A stretch of 64,000 nt of DNA from Streptomyces sp. NRRL F-2580. GTDB lineage: Bacteria; Actinomycetota; Actinomycetes; Streptomycetales; Streptomycetaceae. Made by a program: the position numbers and the translations under genes. Below are positions 1-8,407 of the stretch, piece by piece (the first letter of the stretch is position 1; the number at the start of each line of letters is the position of its first letter). Location of the stretch: NCBI RefSeq assembly GCF_000720115.1, contig NZ_JOIR01000012.1:85724-149723 (forward strand). The letters run 5' to 3'. Under the pieces are notes generated by a model. The model did not search any database. It was not told the origin of the DNA and saw only the letters and a list, made by a program, of their open reading frames with translations.

Positions 1-2418
1 GGCGAGACGCGCGACCCCGGCCGCTGGGCCGCGCTCGCGGACGAGCACCGGGTGACCCTGTGGAACACCGTCCCGCCGCTGCTCGAACTGCTGGTCGAGC
101 ACTGCGAGCAGCAGGGCGGCGGATTCCCGCGCTCGCTGCGCACGGCCCTGCTCAGCGGTGACTGGATCCCGCTGACCCTGCCCGGCCGGGTCCGGGCCGT
201 CGCCTCCGGCGGGCCCGAGCTGATCAGCCTCGGCGGCGCGACCGAGGCGGCGATCTGGTCGATCTGGCACCCGATCGACCGCATCGATCCCGAGTGGCGC
301 AGCGTTCCCTACGGCACCCCCCTGCGCAACCAGACCTTCCACGTGCTCGACGCCGATCTCACCGACAAGCCGGACCACGTCACCGGCGATCTGCACATCG
401 GCGGCGCGGGCGTGGCCCGGGGTTACTGGGGCGACCCCGAGCGCACCGCGGCGCAGTTCATCGTCCACCCGGTCACCGGCGAGCGCCTGTACCGGACCGG
501 CGACCTCGGCCGCTACCTGCCCGACGGCACCCTCGAACTGCTCGGCAGGGACGACTTCCAGGTCAAGATCGGCGGCCACCGGATCGAGCTCGGCGAGATC
601 GAGGCCGTGCTCGGCAGCCACCCCGGGGTCAAGGCCGCGGTCGTCGTGGCCCAGGACGCCAAGCGGCTGATCGGCTACGCCGTGCCCGAGAGGGGGGCCG
701 CCTTCGCCGACGACGAGCTGCGCACCCACCTCGGGGCCAAGCTCCCCTCGTACATGGTCCCCGCCGTCGTCATGACCCTGGACCGGTTCCCCACGGGAGC
801 CAACGGGAAGCTCGACCGGCGCGCGCTGCCCGTGCCGGAGGCCGTCGCACCGGGAGCCGAGCCGCCCGCGACCCCGGCCGAGGAGGCCCTGGCCCGCGCC
901 TGGGCCTCCGTACTGCCCGTGGAGACCATCGGCCGCCACGACGACTTCTACGCCCTCGGCGGGGATTCGCTGCTCGGCGTACGCGCCGTGGCCAAGGCCG
1001 CCGAGCAGGGGATCCACCTCACGCTCGCGGACTTCTTCGCCCACCCGACCGTCGCCGGGCAGGCGGGGCTCGCGACCGACCGGCCGACGGCCGCCGCGGA
1101 CCAGGGCGAGATCACCGGGCGGGCCGGGCTCTCGCCCAGCCAGCTCTGGTTCTTCGAGCAGGACTTCGCCGCGGCCGACCACTGGAACGGCATGTGGCCG
1201 GTCTTCGAGCTGGACCGGCGGCTGGAGCCCGGTCCGCTGCGCGAGGCCCTCGCCACCGTGCTCGCCCACCACGACGGGCTGCGCGCCCGGTTCCGCACCG
1301 AGGAACAGGGACCCTACGCGGAACTGCCCGGCGTGCGGCCGCCGGCCGAATGCAGGGTCACGGAGGTCGACCTCGGCCGGACCGCCGACGCCGACGTCGA
1401 GGCGGAGATCGCCCGGCACGCCGCACTCCGCAACGGCCAGCTCGACCTGGCCGACGGCATGACCGTCCAGCTCACCCAGTTCGACCTCGGCCCGGCGCGC
1501 CGGCCCAGGCTCCTCGTCAGCGCCCACTGGCTGGTCATGGACTACTACTCCTCCCGGGTGTTCTACGAGGACCTGCGCACCGCCTACTTCGCCGTCGAGC
1601 GGGGCGACGAACCGGTCCTGCCGCCCAAGACGGCCTCCCTGCCGCAGGCCGCGGCCCGGCTCCACGCGTACGCGGCGAGCGAGGAGGTCACGGCCGAGCT
1701 CCCGTACTGGAGCAGGCTCGCCGACCTCTCACCGCGGCCGCTGCCCGTCGACCACCGCCTCGGCCCCAATACGCAGGCCTCCGCCGTCCGCCACTTCACG
1801 GAGGTGACCGGCGAGACCTTCGACGCGGTGGTCACCGGGCTCCCGCGCACGCAGGGCGCCGAGATCCGCGAGGTGCTGCTGACCGCGCTGGCCCGGGCCG
1901 TGACCGCCTGGACGGGACAGCCGGAACTCGTCGTCGAGGTGGAGGGCCACGGCCGCCAACGAGCCTTCGGTTCGCTGGACATCTCCCGTACGGTCGCCCG
2001 CTTCTCCACGCTGTCGCCGCTGGTGCTGCGCCCCGGTGACCTCGCCTCCGTGCGCGCGCAGATCCGGGAGATGCCCCACCAGGGCGTCGGATACGGCCTG
2101 TTGCGCCACCTGCATCCCGACCCCGCGGTACGGGCGCGCATGGCCGAGGTCCCCGTGCCCGAGATCGGCTTCAACTACTGGGGCGACGTCAGCGAGTACT
2201 TCACCGGTGACGCCCGCCCGGTGGTGGACTCCTTCGGCCACCACCGCAGCGACCTCGGCCACCGGACGAGGACGCTCGACCTGATGGCGATGGTGTCGGA
2301 CGGCACCCTGCGCCTGGTCTGGACGTACAGCTCCCACCTGCACGAGGAATCGACGGTCCGGGCCCTGGCCGACCGCTTCATCGAAGAACTGCACACGCTG
2401 GCGCGGAGCGCCGGATGA
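1..2418 (+). CDS. Non-ribosomal peptide synthetase, 3' part: A(Cys)-PCP-E-like
   Basis: The frame is open from base 1, so the gene starts left of the window; about 805 residues are visible. Order: the C-terminal part of an adenylation domain (to ~residue 265), a carrier domain (Ser ~323 in LGGDSL), then an epimerisation-type domain (~375-800). The visible pocket residues read N-L-S-L-I-W plus the A10 Lys in GKLDRR, matching the known cysteine code DLYNLSLIWK at each position in view; GGATEAAIWSI is also typical of Cys-activating domains. The last domain keeps E-type motifs (VEVEGHGR, RTVARFSTL, GYGLLRHL, FNYWG), but the catalytic HHxxxDG reads HWLVMDY, so the second His is Trp and epimerase activity is doubtful. 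The stop overlaps a possible start of the acyl-AMP ligase gene, suggesting co-translation. The Cys call is inference from a partial code. Confidence 0.93.
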   Translation, partial: GETRDPGRWAALADEHRVTLWNTVPPLLELLVEHCEQQGGGFPRSLRTALLSGDWIPLTLPGRVRAVASGGPELISLGGATEAAIWSIWHPIDRIDPEWRSVPYGTPLRNQTFHVLDADLTDKPDHVTGDLHIGGAGVARGYWGDPERTAAQFIVHPVTGERLYRTGDLGRYLPDGTLELLGRDDFQVKIGGHRIELGEIEAVLGSHPGVKAAVVVAQDAKRLIGYAVPERGAAFADDELRTHLGAKLPSYMVPAVVMTLDRFPTGANGKLDRRALPVPEAVAPGAEPPATPAEEALARAWASVLPVETIGRHDDFYALGGDSLLGVRAVAKAAEQGIHLTLADFFAHPTVAGQAGLATDRPTAAADQGEITGRAGLSPSQLWFFEQDFAAADHWNGMWPVFELDRRLEPGPLREALATVLAHHDGLRARFRTEEQGPYAELPGVRPPAECRVTEVDLGRTADADVEAEIARHAALRNGQLDLADGMTVQLTQFDLGPARRPRLLVSAHWLVMDYYSSRVFYEDLRTAYFAVERGDEPVLPPKTASLPQAAARLHAYAASEEVTAELPYWSRLADLSPRPLPVDHRLGPNTQASAVRHFTEVTGETFDAVVTGLPRTQGAEIREVLLTALARAVTAWTGQPELVVEVEGHGRQRAFGSLDISRTVARFSTLSPLVLRPGDLASVRAQIREMPHQGVGYGLLRHLHPDPAVRARMAEVPVPEIGFNYWGDVSEYFTGDARPVVDSFGHHRSDLGHRTRTLDLMAMVSDGTLRLVWTYSSHLHEESTVRALADRFIEELHTLARSAG

Positions 2419-2435
2419 ACGGGGAAGAGAAGATC

Positions 2436-4124
2436 ATGGAACACCCGCGTCCCGAGGACCTGTTCGGCGCGGTGACCGTGCCCGAGGTGCTGGAACTCGC
2501 CGCCACCACCCCGCGCGGGATCACCGTGGTGAACCGGCAGCTCGACCAGACCCCGATGCCGTACGCACTGCTGGCCGCCGGGGCGCGGCGGGTGGCCGGC
2601 GGGCTGGTCCGGGCGGGCGTGGCCGAGGGGGACCGCGTGGCGATCGTGTCCTCCACCTCGCCCGGTTTCCTGCTCAGCCTGTTCGGCGTCTGGCGGGCGG
2701 GCGCCGTGCCCGTCATCCTGCCGCTGCCACACCGGCTGTCGGACCTGCCGGAGTTCGTCGCCGAGATCAACCGGCGGCTCGACCACGTGGACGCGCGCTG
2801 CGTGGTGGTCGCCGACGCCTTCGGCGACTTCGTCACCGGCCGGATCACCGGCGACCGGCCGGTGCTGACCTGCGGTGAACTGGCCTCGGAGCGGGAGGAG
2901 ATCAGCGGGCCGGTCCGGACCCGGCCCGAGGACCTCGCCTACCTGCAGTTCACCTCGGGCACCACCGGCCTGCCCCGGGCGGTCGCGCTCACCCACCGGC
3001 AGATGCTCACGAACGCCGCGGTGTGCTGCGAACGCCTCGAACTGGTACGGGACCGCAGCGTGCACGTCAGCTGGCTGCCGCTCTACCACGACATGGGCCT
3101 GATCTCCGTGCTCTCCGGCATGGCCTACCGGATCAAGATGGTGTTGCAGCCGCCGGAGGACTTCCTGGCCCGGCCGGACTCCTGGGTGGACGCCCTGTCC
3201 CGGTTCCGGGCCACCAGTACGGTCGCCCCGAACTTCGCCTACGGCCTCGCCGCCCAGGGCATGCGGCTGCGTCCGCGGGAGCTCGACCTGTCCCACCTGG
3301 AGGTGTGCGGGGACGGCGCGGAGCCGATCCGGGCGGCCACCCTCGAACAGTTCGTGGAGGCGGGCGCCGCGTACGGGCTCCGGCCCCAGGCGATGACCCC
3401 GATGTACGGGCTGGCCGAGGCCACCCTGGCCGTCGCCATGGGAGAGGCGACCCGCCCGCTGGTCTGGGACCACGTGTCCCGGGAGGGACTGCAGGCGGGC
3501 TCCGTCGCGACCCCCGTGCCCGCCGGCGCACCCGATGCCCGCGCGCTGGCGGTCTGCGGGCCCCCTGTGCCCGGGGTCCGGATCGAGATCAGGCAGGAGG
3601 ACGGCGTGCCGCTGGAGGAGCGCCGGGTCGGCGAGATCTGGGTGAACAGCCCCTCCCTGATGCAGGGCTACTGGGAGGACCCCGAGGCGACCGCGGCCGT
3701 GCTGCGCGACGGCTGGCTGCGCACCGGCGACCTCGGCTACCGGACCGAGGACGGGGGCCTGGTGGTCTGCGGCCGCGTCAAGGACATGATCATCGTCTCG
3801 GGCCGCAACCTGTACCCCGAGGACTACGAGCACGTCGCGGCGAAGGTGGAGGGCGTACGGCCGGTCTGCGCGGCCTTCGCGGTGCCGGACACCGAGCGGA
3901 TGATCGTGGCCTTCGAGACCGCCAAGGGCTTCGACAACCACGCCGAGCTGGCGGCCCTGGTGATGAAGCGGCTGCGCGAGCACCTCGGGCACGCCCCCGA
4001 CAAGGTCGTGGCCCTGGACAAGGGCGCGATCCCGCGCACCTCCTCCGGCAAGGTCCAGCGCGCCCTGACCCGGGAGCGCTACCTGACGGGGAAGCTGCCG
4101 GTCCTGGCGGAACTCGCCCGCTGA
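2436..4124 (+). CDS. Fatty-acyl-AMP ligase (FAAL)
   Basis: About 562 residues of the ANL superfamily, FadD32/FAAL branch. FAALs activate a fatty or other carboxylic acid as acyl-AMP and load it on a carrier protein of an NRPS or PKS. Seen: P-loop FTSGTTGLPRAVAL (~170), the FAAL signature SWLPLYHDMGLI (~210), YGLAEATLAVA, GWLRTGDLGY, and a C-terminal Lys in RTSSGKVQRAL. An ATG at 2415 overlaps the upstream stop, but it would translate the sequence ggggaagag, which is a good ribosome binding site for ATG 2436, so 2436 is preferred. The neighbours suggest it supplies the starter acyl group for a lipopeptide made by the adjacent NRPS/PKS genes. The substrate chain length cannot be read from the sequence. 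Confidence 0.9.
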   Translation: MEHPRPEDLFGAVTVPEVLELAATTPRGITVVNRQLDQTPMPYALLAAGARRVAGGLVRAGVAEGDRVAIVSSTSPGFLLSLFGVWRAGAVPVILPLPHRLSDLPEFVAEINRRLDHVDARCVVVADAFGDFVTGRITGDRPVLTCGELASEREEISGPVRTRPEDLAYLQFTSGTTGLPRAVALTHRQMLTNAAVCCERLELVRDRSVHVSWLPLYHDMGLISVLSGMAYRIKMVLQPPEDFLARPDSWVDALSRFRATSTVAPNFAYGLAAQGMRLRPRELDLSHLEVCGDGAEPIRAATLEQFVEAGAAYGLRPQAMTPMYGLAEATLAVAMGEATRPLVWDHVSREGLQAGSVATPVPAGAPDARALAVCGPPVPGVRIEIRQEDGVPLEERRVGEIWVNSPSLMQGYWEDPEATAAVLRDGWLRTGDLGYRTEDGGLVVCGRVKDMIIVSGRNLYPEDYEHVAAKVEGVRPVCAAFAVPDTERMIVAFETAKGFDNHAELAALVMKRLREHLGHAPDKVVALDKGAIPRTSSGKVQRALTRERYLTGKLPVLAELAR

Positions 4125-4164
4125 CCGCCGCCGGACACTGACGCCGGCCACAGACGCCGATCGC

Positions 4165-4186
4165 GGCCGCCCCGTACGGGACGGCC
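4165..4186. terminator. Possible bidirectional terminator hairpin
   Basis: GGCCG and CGGCC arms enclose the 10-base palindrome cccgtacggg with one C/A mismatch. It lies between the convergent acyl-AMP ligase and P450 genes, where a shared terminator is expected. There is no U-run, as is common in Streptomyces. Weak evidence. Confidence 0.35.
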
Positions 4187-4215
4187 CCGATCCGCGTCTC
4201 ACCGCCGCGTCGGGA

Positions 4216-5571
4216 TCAGCGGCGGCGGCGCACCACGAGCCGCGCACCCCGCGAGGGGATCAGCGTGACGTGGTGCGCCTTCTGCTCCTCCGGGGCGGCC
4301 CGGTCGGGCCGGATCTCGTACCGCACGAGCACCTCGCGCAGGGCCACGGTCGCCTCCAGCAGCGCGAAACCAGCGCCTATGCAGCGGCGGGCGCCCCCGC
4401 CGAACGGGATCCACGTGTGGGCCGGCGGCTGGCCGTCGAGGAAGCGCTCGGGGCGGAACTCGTCCGGCTGGTGGTGGTAGGCCGGGTCCGACTGCACCAG
4501 ACCGATGGCGGGCATCACGGTGGCGCCGGCGGGCAGCCGGTAGCCGCCGACCGTGAGCGGCTGGGTCAGCTGCCTGGCCACCTCGTACACCACGGGCTTG
4601 AGCCGCAGCGCCTCCTTGGCGACGGCGGTGAGGTAGGCGTCGTCGCCCTCGTCCGCGGCGCGCTGCGCCCGCCTCAACTGCTCCGGCTGGCGGACCAGTT
4701 CGTGCAGCGCCCAGGCCAGCCCGGTGGCCGTGGTCTCGTGCCCGGCGAGGAGCAGCGTGATCAGCTGGTCGCGCAGCTCCGCGTCGCTGAACCCGCCGCC
4801 CTCCTCGTTCTCCGCCGCCTGGAGCAGCCGCGACAGCACGTCGGTGCGGCTGTGCAGGTCGGCGGCGCGGCGCCGGTCGGAGATCTCCGCGTACAGCAGC
4901 TTGTCGAGGCCCCGCTGGAGGCCGATGTGGCGGCGCCACGGCCCGAAGCGCTGCAGGAGCGGGTAGGGGAGTCCGAGCAGGGTGACCGGCCCGATGTCCG
5001 CGATGCCGCGCACGAGCGGGCGCATCCGCTTCAGCCTGGCCTCATCGGTGACCCCGAACACCACCTGGAGGATCACCTCCAGGGTCAGGGCCTGCATCCG
5101 CTCGTGGGAGCTGAAGACGGTCTCCTCGGGCCAGCCGTCCACCTCCGCCCTGGTCAGCTCGCCGACCATCTCCTGGTAGCCGGCCAGCGCCGCACCGGTG
5201 AACGCGGGCATCAGCAGCCGGCGGGACCTGCGGTGCTCGGCCTCGTCGGTGAGGAGGACCGAGTGGTCACCGAGGGCCGGGCCCATGATCGCGTTGCCCT
5301 CGCCCGCGTGCAGGACCTCCACCGGACCGCCGAACACGGTCTTGATGTCCTCCTGCTTGGTGAGGATCACCAGATGGCGGGTGGGAGTGGTCAGCCGCAG
5401 GGTGAACACGTCCCCGTGGATGCTGCGCAGGGCCGGGAACAGCCGGTGCCGGTACTGGGCGAACAGCAGGGTCTGGACCACCGCGGGCAGGCGCAGACCG
5501 GGCGGCCGCTTCGTCGAGCCCGTTTCGGGTAAGCCTTTGGCGGTCGACACTTCATCAATACCGCTGGTCAT
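4216..5571 (-). CDS. Cytochrome P450 (NRPS/PKS region)
   Basis: 451 residues, full length for a bacterial P450. I-helix oxygen-activation motif AGHETTATG at ~275, K-helix EALRLKP, heme-binding loop FGGGARRCIGA with the thiolate Cys at ~397. The N-terminus (PPGLRLPAVVQTLLFAQ) and the ERFLDGQPP stretch resemble the class that includes fatty-acid-like substrates (CYP102/110/4-type fold) more than the CYP107 macrolide class; this is an impression, not a computed placement. The start is ATG 5571, preceded by gaggggga. Codon 14 is TTA (5530-5532), the rare leucine codon read by the bldA tRNA, so translation is probably tied to development. Divergent from the PPTase gene. Probable role: oxidation of the lipopeptide or its acyl chain. 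No dedicated ferredoxin gene is adjacent. Confidence 0.92.
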   Translation of the reverse strand: MTSGIDEVSTAKGLPETGSTKRPPGLRLPAVVQTLLFAQYRHRLFPALRSIHGDVFTLRLTTPTRHLVILTKQEDIKTVFGGPVEVLHAGEGNAIMGPALGDHSVLLTDEAEHRRSRRLLMPAFTGAALAGYQEMVGELTRAEVDGWPEETVFSSHERMQALTLEVILQVVFGVTDEARLKRMRPLVRGIADIGPVTLLGLPYPLLQRFGPWRRHIGLQRGLDKLLYAEISDRRRAADLHSRTDVLSRLLQAAENEEGGGFSDAELRDQLITLLLAGHETTATGLAWALHELVRQPEQLRRAQRAADEGDDAYLTAVAKEALRLKPVVYEVARQLTQPLTVGGYRLPAGATVMPAIGLVQSDPAYHHQPDEFRPERFLDGQPPAHTWIPFGGGARRCIGAGFALLEATVALREVLVRYEIRPDRAAPEEQKAHHVTLIPSRGARLVVRRRR

Positions 5572-5590
5572 TGCGGAAATCCCCCTCGGT

Positions 5591-5613
5591 GAACGAATCT
5601 CTGCGTTTCGTTC
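5591..5613. promoter_or_regulatory. Inverted repeat in the P450/PPTase divergent region
   Basis: GAACGAA (5591-5597) and TTCGTTC (5607-5613) form perfect 7-base arms separated by 9 bases, about 20-42 bases upstream of the P450 start codon. The layout fits a dimeric repressor operator (TetR/GntR-like) controlling the P450 and perhaps the divergent PPTase. No cognate regulator lies nearby. Inference only. Confidence 0.35.
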
Positions 5614-5701
5614 GAATGCACATCTGGTCCCGACTCACGCTAGCAGCCGGGTCGACGGGCAGAAATGGCGGAAGAGCCGTTCCGGTCGTTAGGGTCCTGA
5701 G

Positions 5702-6436
5702 GTGCTCGAACTGATCCTTCCGGCCGCCGTGGCGTGTGCCGAGAGCTTTGCCGACGTATCCGAATCCACGCTTCTCCCGGAGGAATGGGAAGCCCTCGGC
5801 GGAGCCCGCCACGAAGGGCGCCGCCGGGAGTTCACCACCGTCCGGCACTGCGCCCGGCGCGCCCTGGCGGAAATCGGCGTACCGCCCGTGGCGGTGCTGC
5901 CCGGTGAGCGCGGGGCGCCGGTGTGGCCGCGCGGCGTGGTCGGCAGCATGACGCACAGTGCCGGGTACCGGGCCGCGGCGGTCGCGCGCAGCACGGACGT
6001 ACGGGCCGTGGGCATCGACGCCGAACCCCACGAACCCCTGCCGCCGCGGGTACGGGGAGCCGTCACCCTTCCCGAGGAACGGGAGCGGCTGGCCGGCCTC
6101 GACGCCGGCTGCCCGCAAGTCCACTGGGACCGGCTGCTGTTCTGCGCGAAGGAGGCCGTGTACAAGGCGTGGTTCCCGATGACCGGACGCCGGCTGGGCT
6201 TCGCCGACGCCTCGGTCGTCTTCGACCCGGCGGCCGGGACCTTCCGCGCCGAGATCGTCGAGCGGAGCGGGGCGGCCCGGGCGGGGGAGCGGACGGGGAC
6301 CGGGGAGCCGCCCGCGCCCGTCCTGTACGAAGGACGCTGGGCGGCCACCCCGGGGCTGCTCCTGGCCGCGGTCGTCGTGCCGCCCGGATCCGCCGTCAGG
6401 AATCGGCCGGATCGCGCCATCCGGCCGCCGAGTTGA
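5702..6436 (+). CDS. 4'-phosphopantetheinyl transferase, Sfp/EntD type
   Basis: 244 residues from GTG 5702. Transfers the phosphopantetheine arm of CoA to the serine of carrier domains, converting apo-NRPS/PKS proteins to the active form. Seen: the conserved VVGSMTHSAGY region, the Mg-binding motif VGIDAEPHEPL (~104, Asp and Glu ligands) and FCAKEAVYKAWFPMTG (~148), the WxxKEAxxK signature of the family. The length and the EntD-like N-terminal part fit stand-alone siderophore/NRPS-type PPTases. It probably serves the PCP and ACP domains of the surrounding synthases and perhaps the free ACP at 36.8 kb. Its 3' end overlaps the convergent MFS gene by about 40 bases. Confidence 0.95.
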   Translation: MLELILPAAVACAESFADVSESTLLPEEWEALGGARHEGRRREFTTVRHCARRALAEIGVPPVAVLPGERGAPVWPRGVVGSMTHSAGYRAAAVARSTDVRAVGIDAEPHEPLPPRVRGAVTLPEERERLAGLDAGCPQVHWDRLLFCAKEAVYKAWFPMTGRRLGFADASVVFDPAAGTFRAEIVERSGAARAGERTGTGEPPAPVLYEGRWAATPGLLLAAVVVPPGSAVRNRPDRAIRPPS

Positions 6437-7658
6437 GCGGTGACAACAGGGCGCCCAGGCCGACGAGCAGGCGCAGCAGGCCCGCGATGGCGATGATCAG
6501 GTACATGTTGTGCCACTGCTGCTCCAGCACACCACCCAGCACCGAGGCGACCGGGATCGACATGAAGGCGATCATCCGGGTGGTCGCCACCACCCGGCCC
6601 AGCATCTGCGCGGGCACGGTGCGCTGGCGCAGGACGAACCAGCTCACCATGTTCACGGTGCCGATGCCGTAGATCAGCGCCCACAGCACGGAAATGCTGA
6701 CGACGTCGCGCAGCGGAATCAGCAGGACGATCCCGGCGCCCGCGAGCACCGTACCCGCGATGACCACCCGGCCGGGCGCGAAACGGCGCCCCAGCCACGG
6801 GCAGACGGCGGCCCCCAGCACCGCACCCGCGCCCTGCGCGGCGAAGACCACCCCGATCAGGCTGGGCGACATCGCCTGGTAGTCGCTCAGGTAGTAGACG
6901 AGGTTCGCCTGCACCAGCCAGGTGCCCAGATTGGCGAGGGCGAACAGGACCGCCCCACTCAGCAGGGGCCGGTTGTCCCGGACGATGTGGACCAGGGAGT
7001 CCTTCACCTCCGCCCGCAGGTCGCGGCGTACCGGCTGCGCCCCCTGCGCGGCGGGCGGCTTCGACCTGGCCCGGATGGCCACCATGGCCAGGGCCGACAC
7101 GGCGAACGTGCCCGCGTCGGCCCAGATCGCGCCCTCGTAGCCGACGGCCGCGATGAGCACGCCGGCCACCGCGGGGCCGGCGAGGCTCATCACGTTGTCG
7201 CCCATCTGCATCCAGGCGTTGGCCCGTTCCAGGTCCTTGTCGCGGACCAGGTCCGGCACCATCCCCTGGAACGCCGGGTAGTACAGCGGTTCCACGCAGG
7301 CGAGCAGGAACGCCGCCAGGTAGACCAGCAGCACCGACGAGGACCCCGACGTCACGATGAGCGCGAGGATCCCCGCGAGCACCGTCGCCGCCAGGTCGCC
7401 CACGACCAGGATCCGCCGGCGCTCGAACCGGTCGGCGATCACCCCGCCCGGCAGCGAGAGCAACAGCAGCGGCGCGTACTCCAGCGCGTACACCACCGCG
7501 GTGTTCAGCGCCGACCCGGTCAGCTCGAACACCATCAGCGGCAGCGCCAGACGGTAGATCCAGTTGCCCAGCCCGGACACCACGAAGGCGAACAGCAGCA
7601 GCTCGTACGGGGCACCGAGCCGCCGCTTCGCGAGCGCCGCGCGGACGTCCGTACTCAT
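6396..7658 (-). CDS. MFS transporter, probable export of the NRPS/PKS product
   Basis: 420 residues with about 12 hydrophobic segments and an MFS loop 2-3 signature (GGVIADRFERRRILVVGD, ~70). The N-terminus (MSTDVRAALAKRR) is cytoplasmic, with no signal peptide. The family exports drugs and siderophores by proton antiport. Start ATG 7658 overlaps the stop of the thioesterase gene by four bases, so it is the last cistron of the NRPS-PKS-thioesterase operon. A longer frame upstream (to 8282) is a shadow of the thioesterase gene. The role as product exporter or self-protection pump is inferred from operon position. Confidence 0.92.
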   Translation of the reverse strand: MSTDVRAALAKRRLGAPYELLLFAFVVSGLGNWIYRLALPLMVFELTGSALNTAVVYALEYAPLLLLSLPGGVIADRFERRRILVVGDLAATVLAGILALIVTSGSSSVLLVYLAAFLLACVEPLYYPAFQGMVPDLVRDKDLERANAWMQMGDNVMSLAGPAVAGVLIAAVGYEGAIWADAGTFAVSALAMVAIRARSKPPAAQGAQPVRRDLRAEVKDSLVHIVRDNRPLLSGAVLFALANLGTWLVQANLVYYLSDYQAMSPSLIGVVFAAQGAGAVLGAAVCPWLGRRFAPGRVVIAGTVLAGAGIVLLIPLRDVVSISVLWALIYGIGTVNMVSWFVLRQRTVPAQMLGRVVATTRMIAFMSIPVASVLGGVLEQQWHNMYLIIAIAGLLRLLVGLGALLSPLNSAAGWRDPADS

Positions 7659-8407
7659 CCGGCCACCGCGCGCACCAGGTTCAGTACGGCCGTCCGCTGC
7701 GGCCGCAGGTAGAAGTGGTCGCCGGGGAACATCCGCACCCCGAACGGGCCGCCGAGGTGTTCCTGCCACGCCTCCAGCTGCTCCAGGGGGATCCCGTCGT
7801 CGGTCCCGCCGAGCACGGTCGCCGGCACCGGGACGGGGCCGGCCGCGGCGGGCCGGTACGTCTCGATGACCTCGTAGTCGGCCCGGAAGTACGGCAGCAC
7901 CATCCCGCGCAGCTCGGGGTGTTCGCGCAGCTCCGCCGGTACCCCGCCGTGGCGGCGGTCCACGACGTCCAGGAACTCCTCCTCGGGCAGGTCGTGGATG
8001 CTGCCCCGGTGCGTGACCAGACCGGGGGCGGGGCGGGCGGAGAGGAAGAGGTGCCGTGGTGCGGGCCCTCCCGCCTCCACCAGCCCCCGGGCCAGCTCGA
8101 ACGCGACCAGCGCGCCGAAGCTGTGCCCGAAGAACACCGCGGGCAGGTCCGTCCCGATCTGCCCGGCCAGCTCCTCCACGAGGGGGCCCATGCGGGTGTG
8201 CGGGCGCTCCCCGACCCGTGCTCCCCGGCCGGGCAGCTGGACGGCGCACACGTCGACGTCCTGCGGCAGGTAGCGGTGCCACCGCGTGAACTCGGAGGCG
8301 GACCCGCCCGCGTGGTGGAAGCAGTACAGCCGCACCCGCGGGTCCGTACGGTGCTCCCCGCGGACGGACCAGCGCGGTTCCTCGGCGTCGCGTACGGGCG
8401 TGCTCAT
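7655..8407 (-). CDS. Type II thioesterase (GrsT/RifR-like)
   Basis: 250 residues, alpha/beta hydrolase. Seen: oxyanion region CFHHAGGSASEF (~30), nucleophile elbow GHSFGA (Ser ~97), acid region LGGTDDGIP and catalytic His in GDHFYL (~230). Stand-alone thioesterases of this class free stalled or mis-primed carrier domains in NRPS/PKS lines. No integrated TE domain is visible in either synthase downstream of the last modules, so this protein may also take part in product release. Coupled by four-base overlaps to the PKS gene before it and the MFS gene after it. Confidence 0.95.
   Translation of the reverse strand: MSTPVRDAEEPRWSVRGEHRTDPRVRLYCFHHAGGSASEFTRWHRYLPQDVDVCAVQLPGRGARVGERPHTRMGPLVEELAGQIGTDLPAVFFGHSFGALVAFELARGLVEAGGPAPRHLFLSARPAPGLVTHRGSIHDLPEEEFLDVVDRRHGGVPAELREHPELRGMVLPYFRADYEVIETYRPAAAGPVPVPATVLGGTDDGIPLEQLEAWQEHLGGPFGVRMFPGDHFYLRPQRTAVLNLVRAVAG

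Noticed and set aside
2175..4247. Long minus-strand open frame opposite the acyl-AMP ligase
   Set aside because: Its protein is rich in Arg/Gly/His with no motifs, the usual mirror image of a high-GC coding strand.
6396..8282. Long open frame through the thioesterase and MFS genes
   Set aside because: The upstream part is a shadow frame; the MFS protein starts at 7658 with a proper N-terminus and an overlap with the thioesterase stop.
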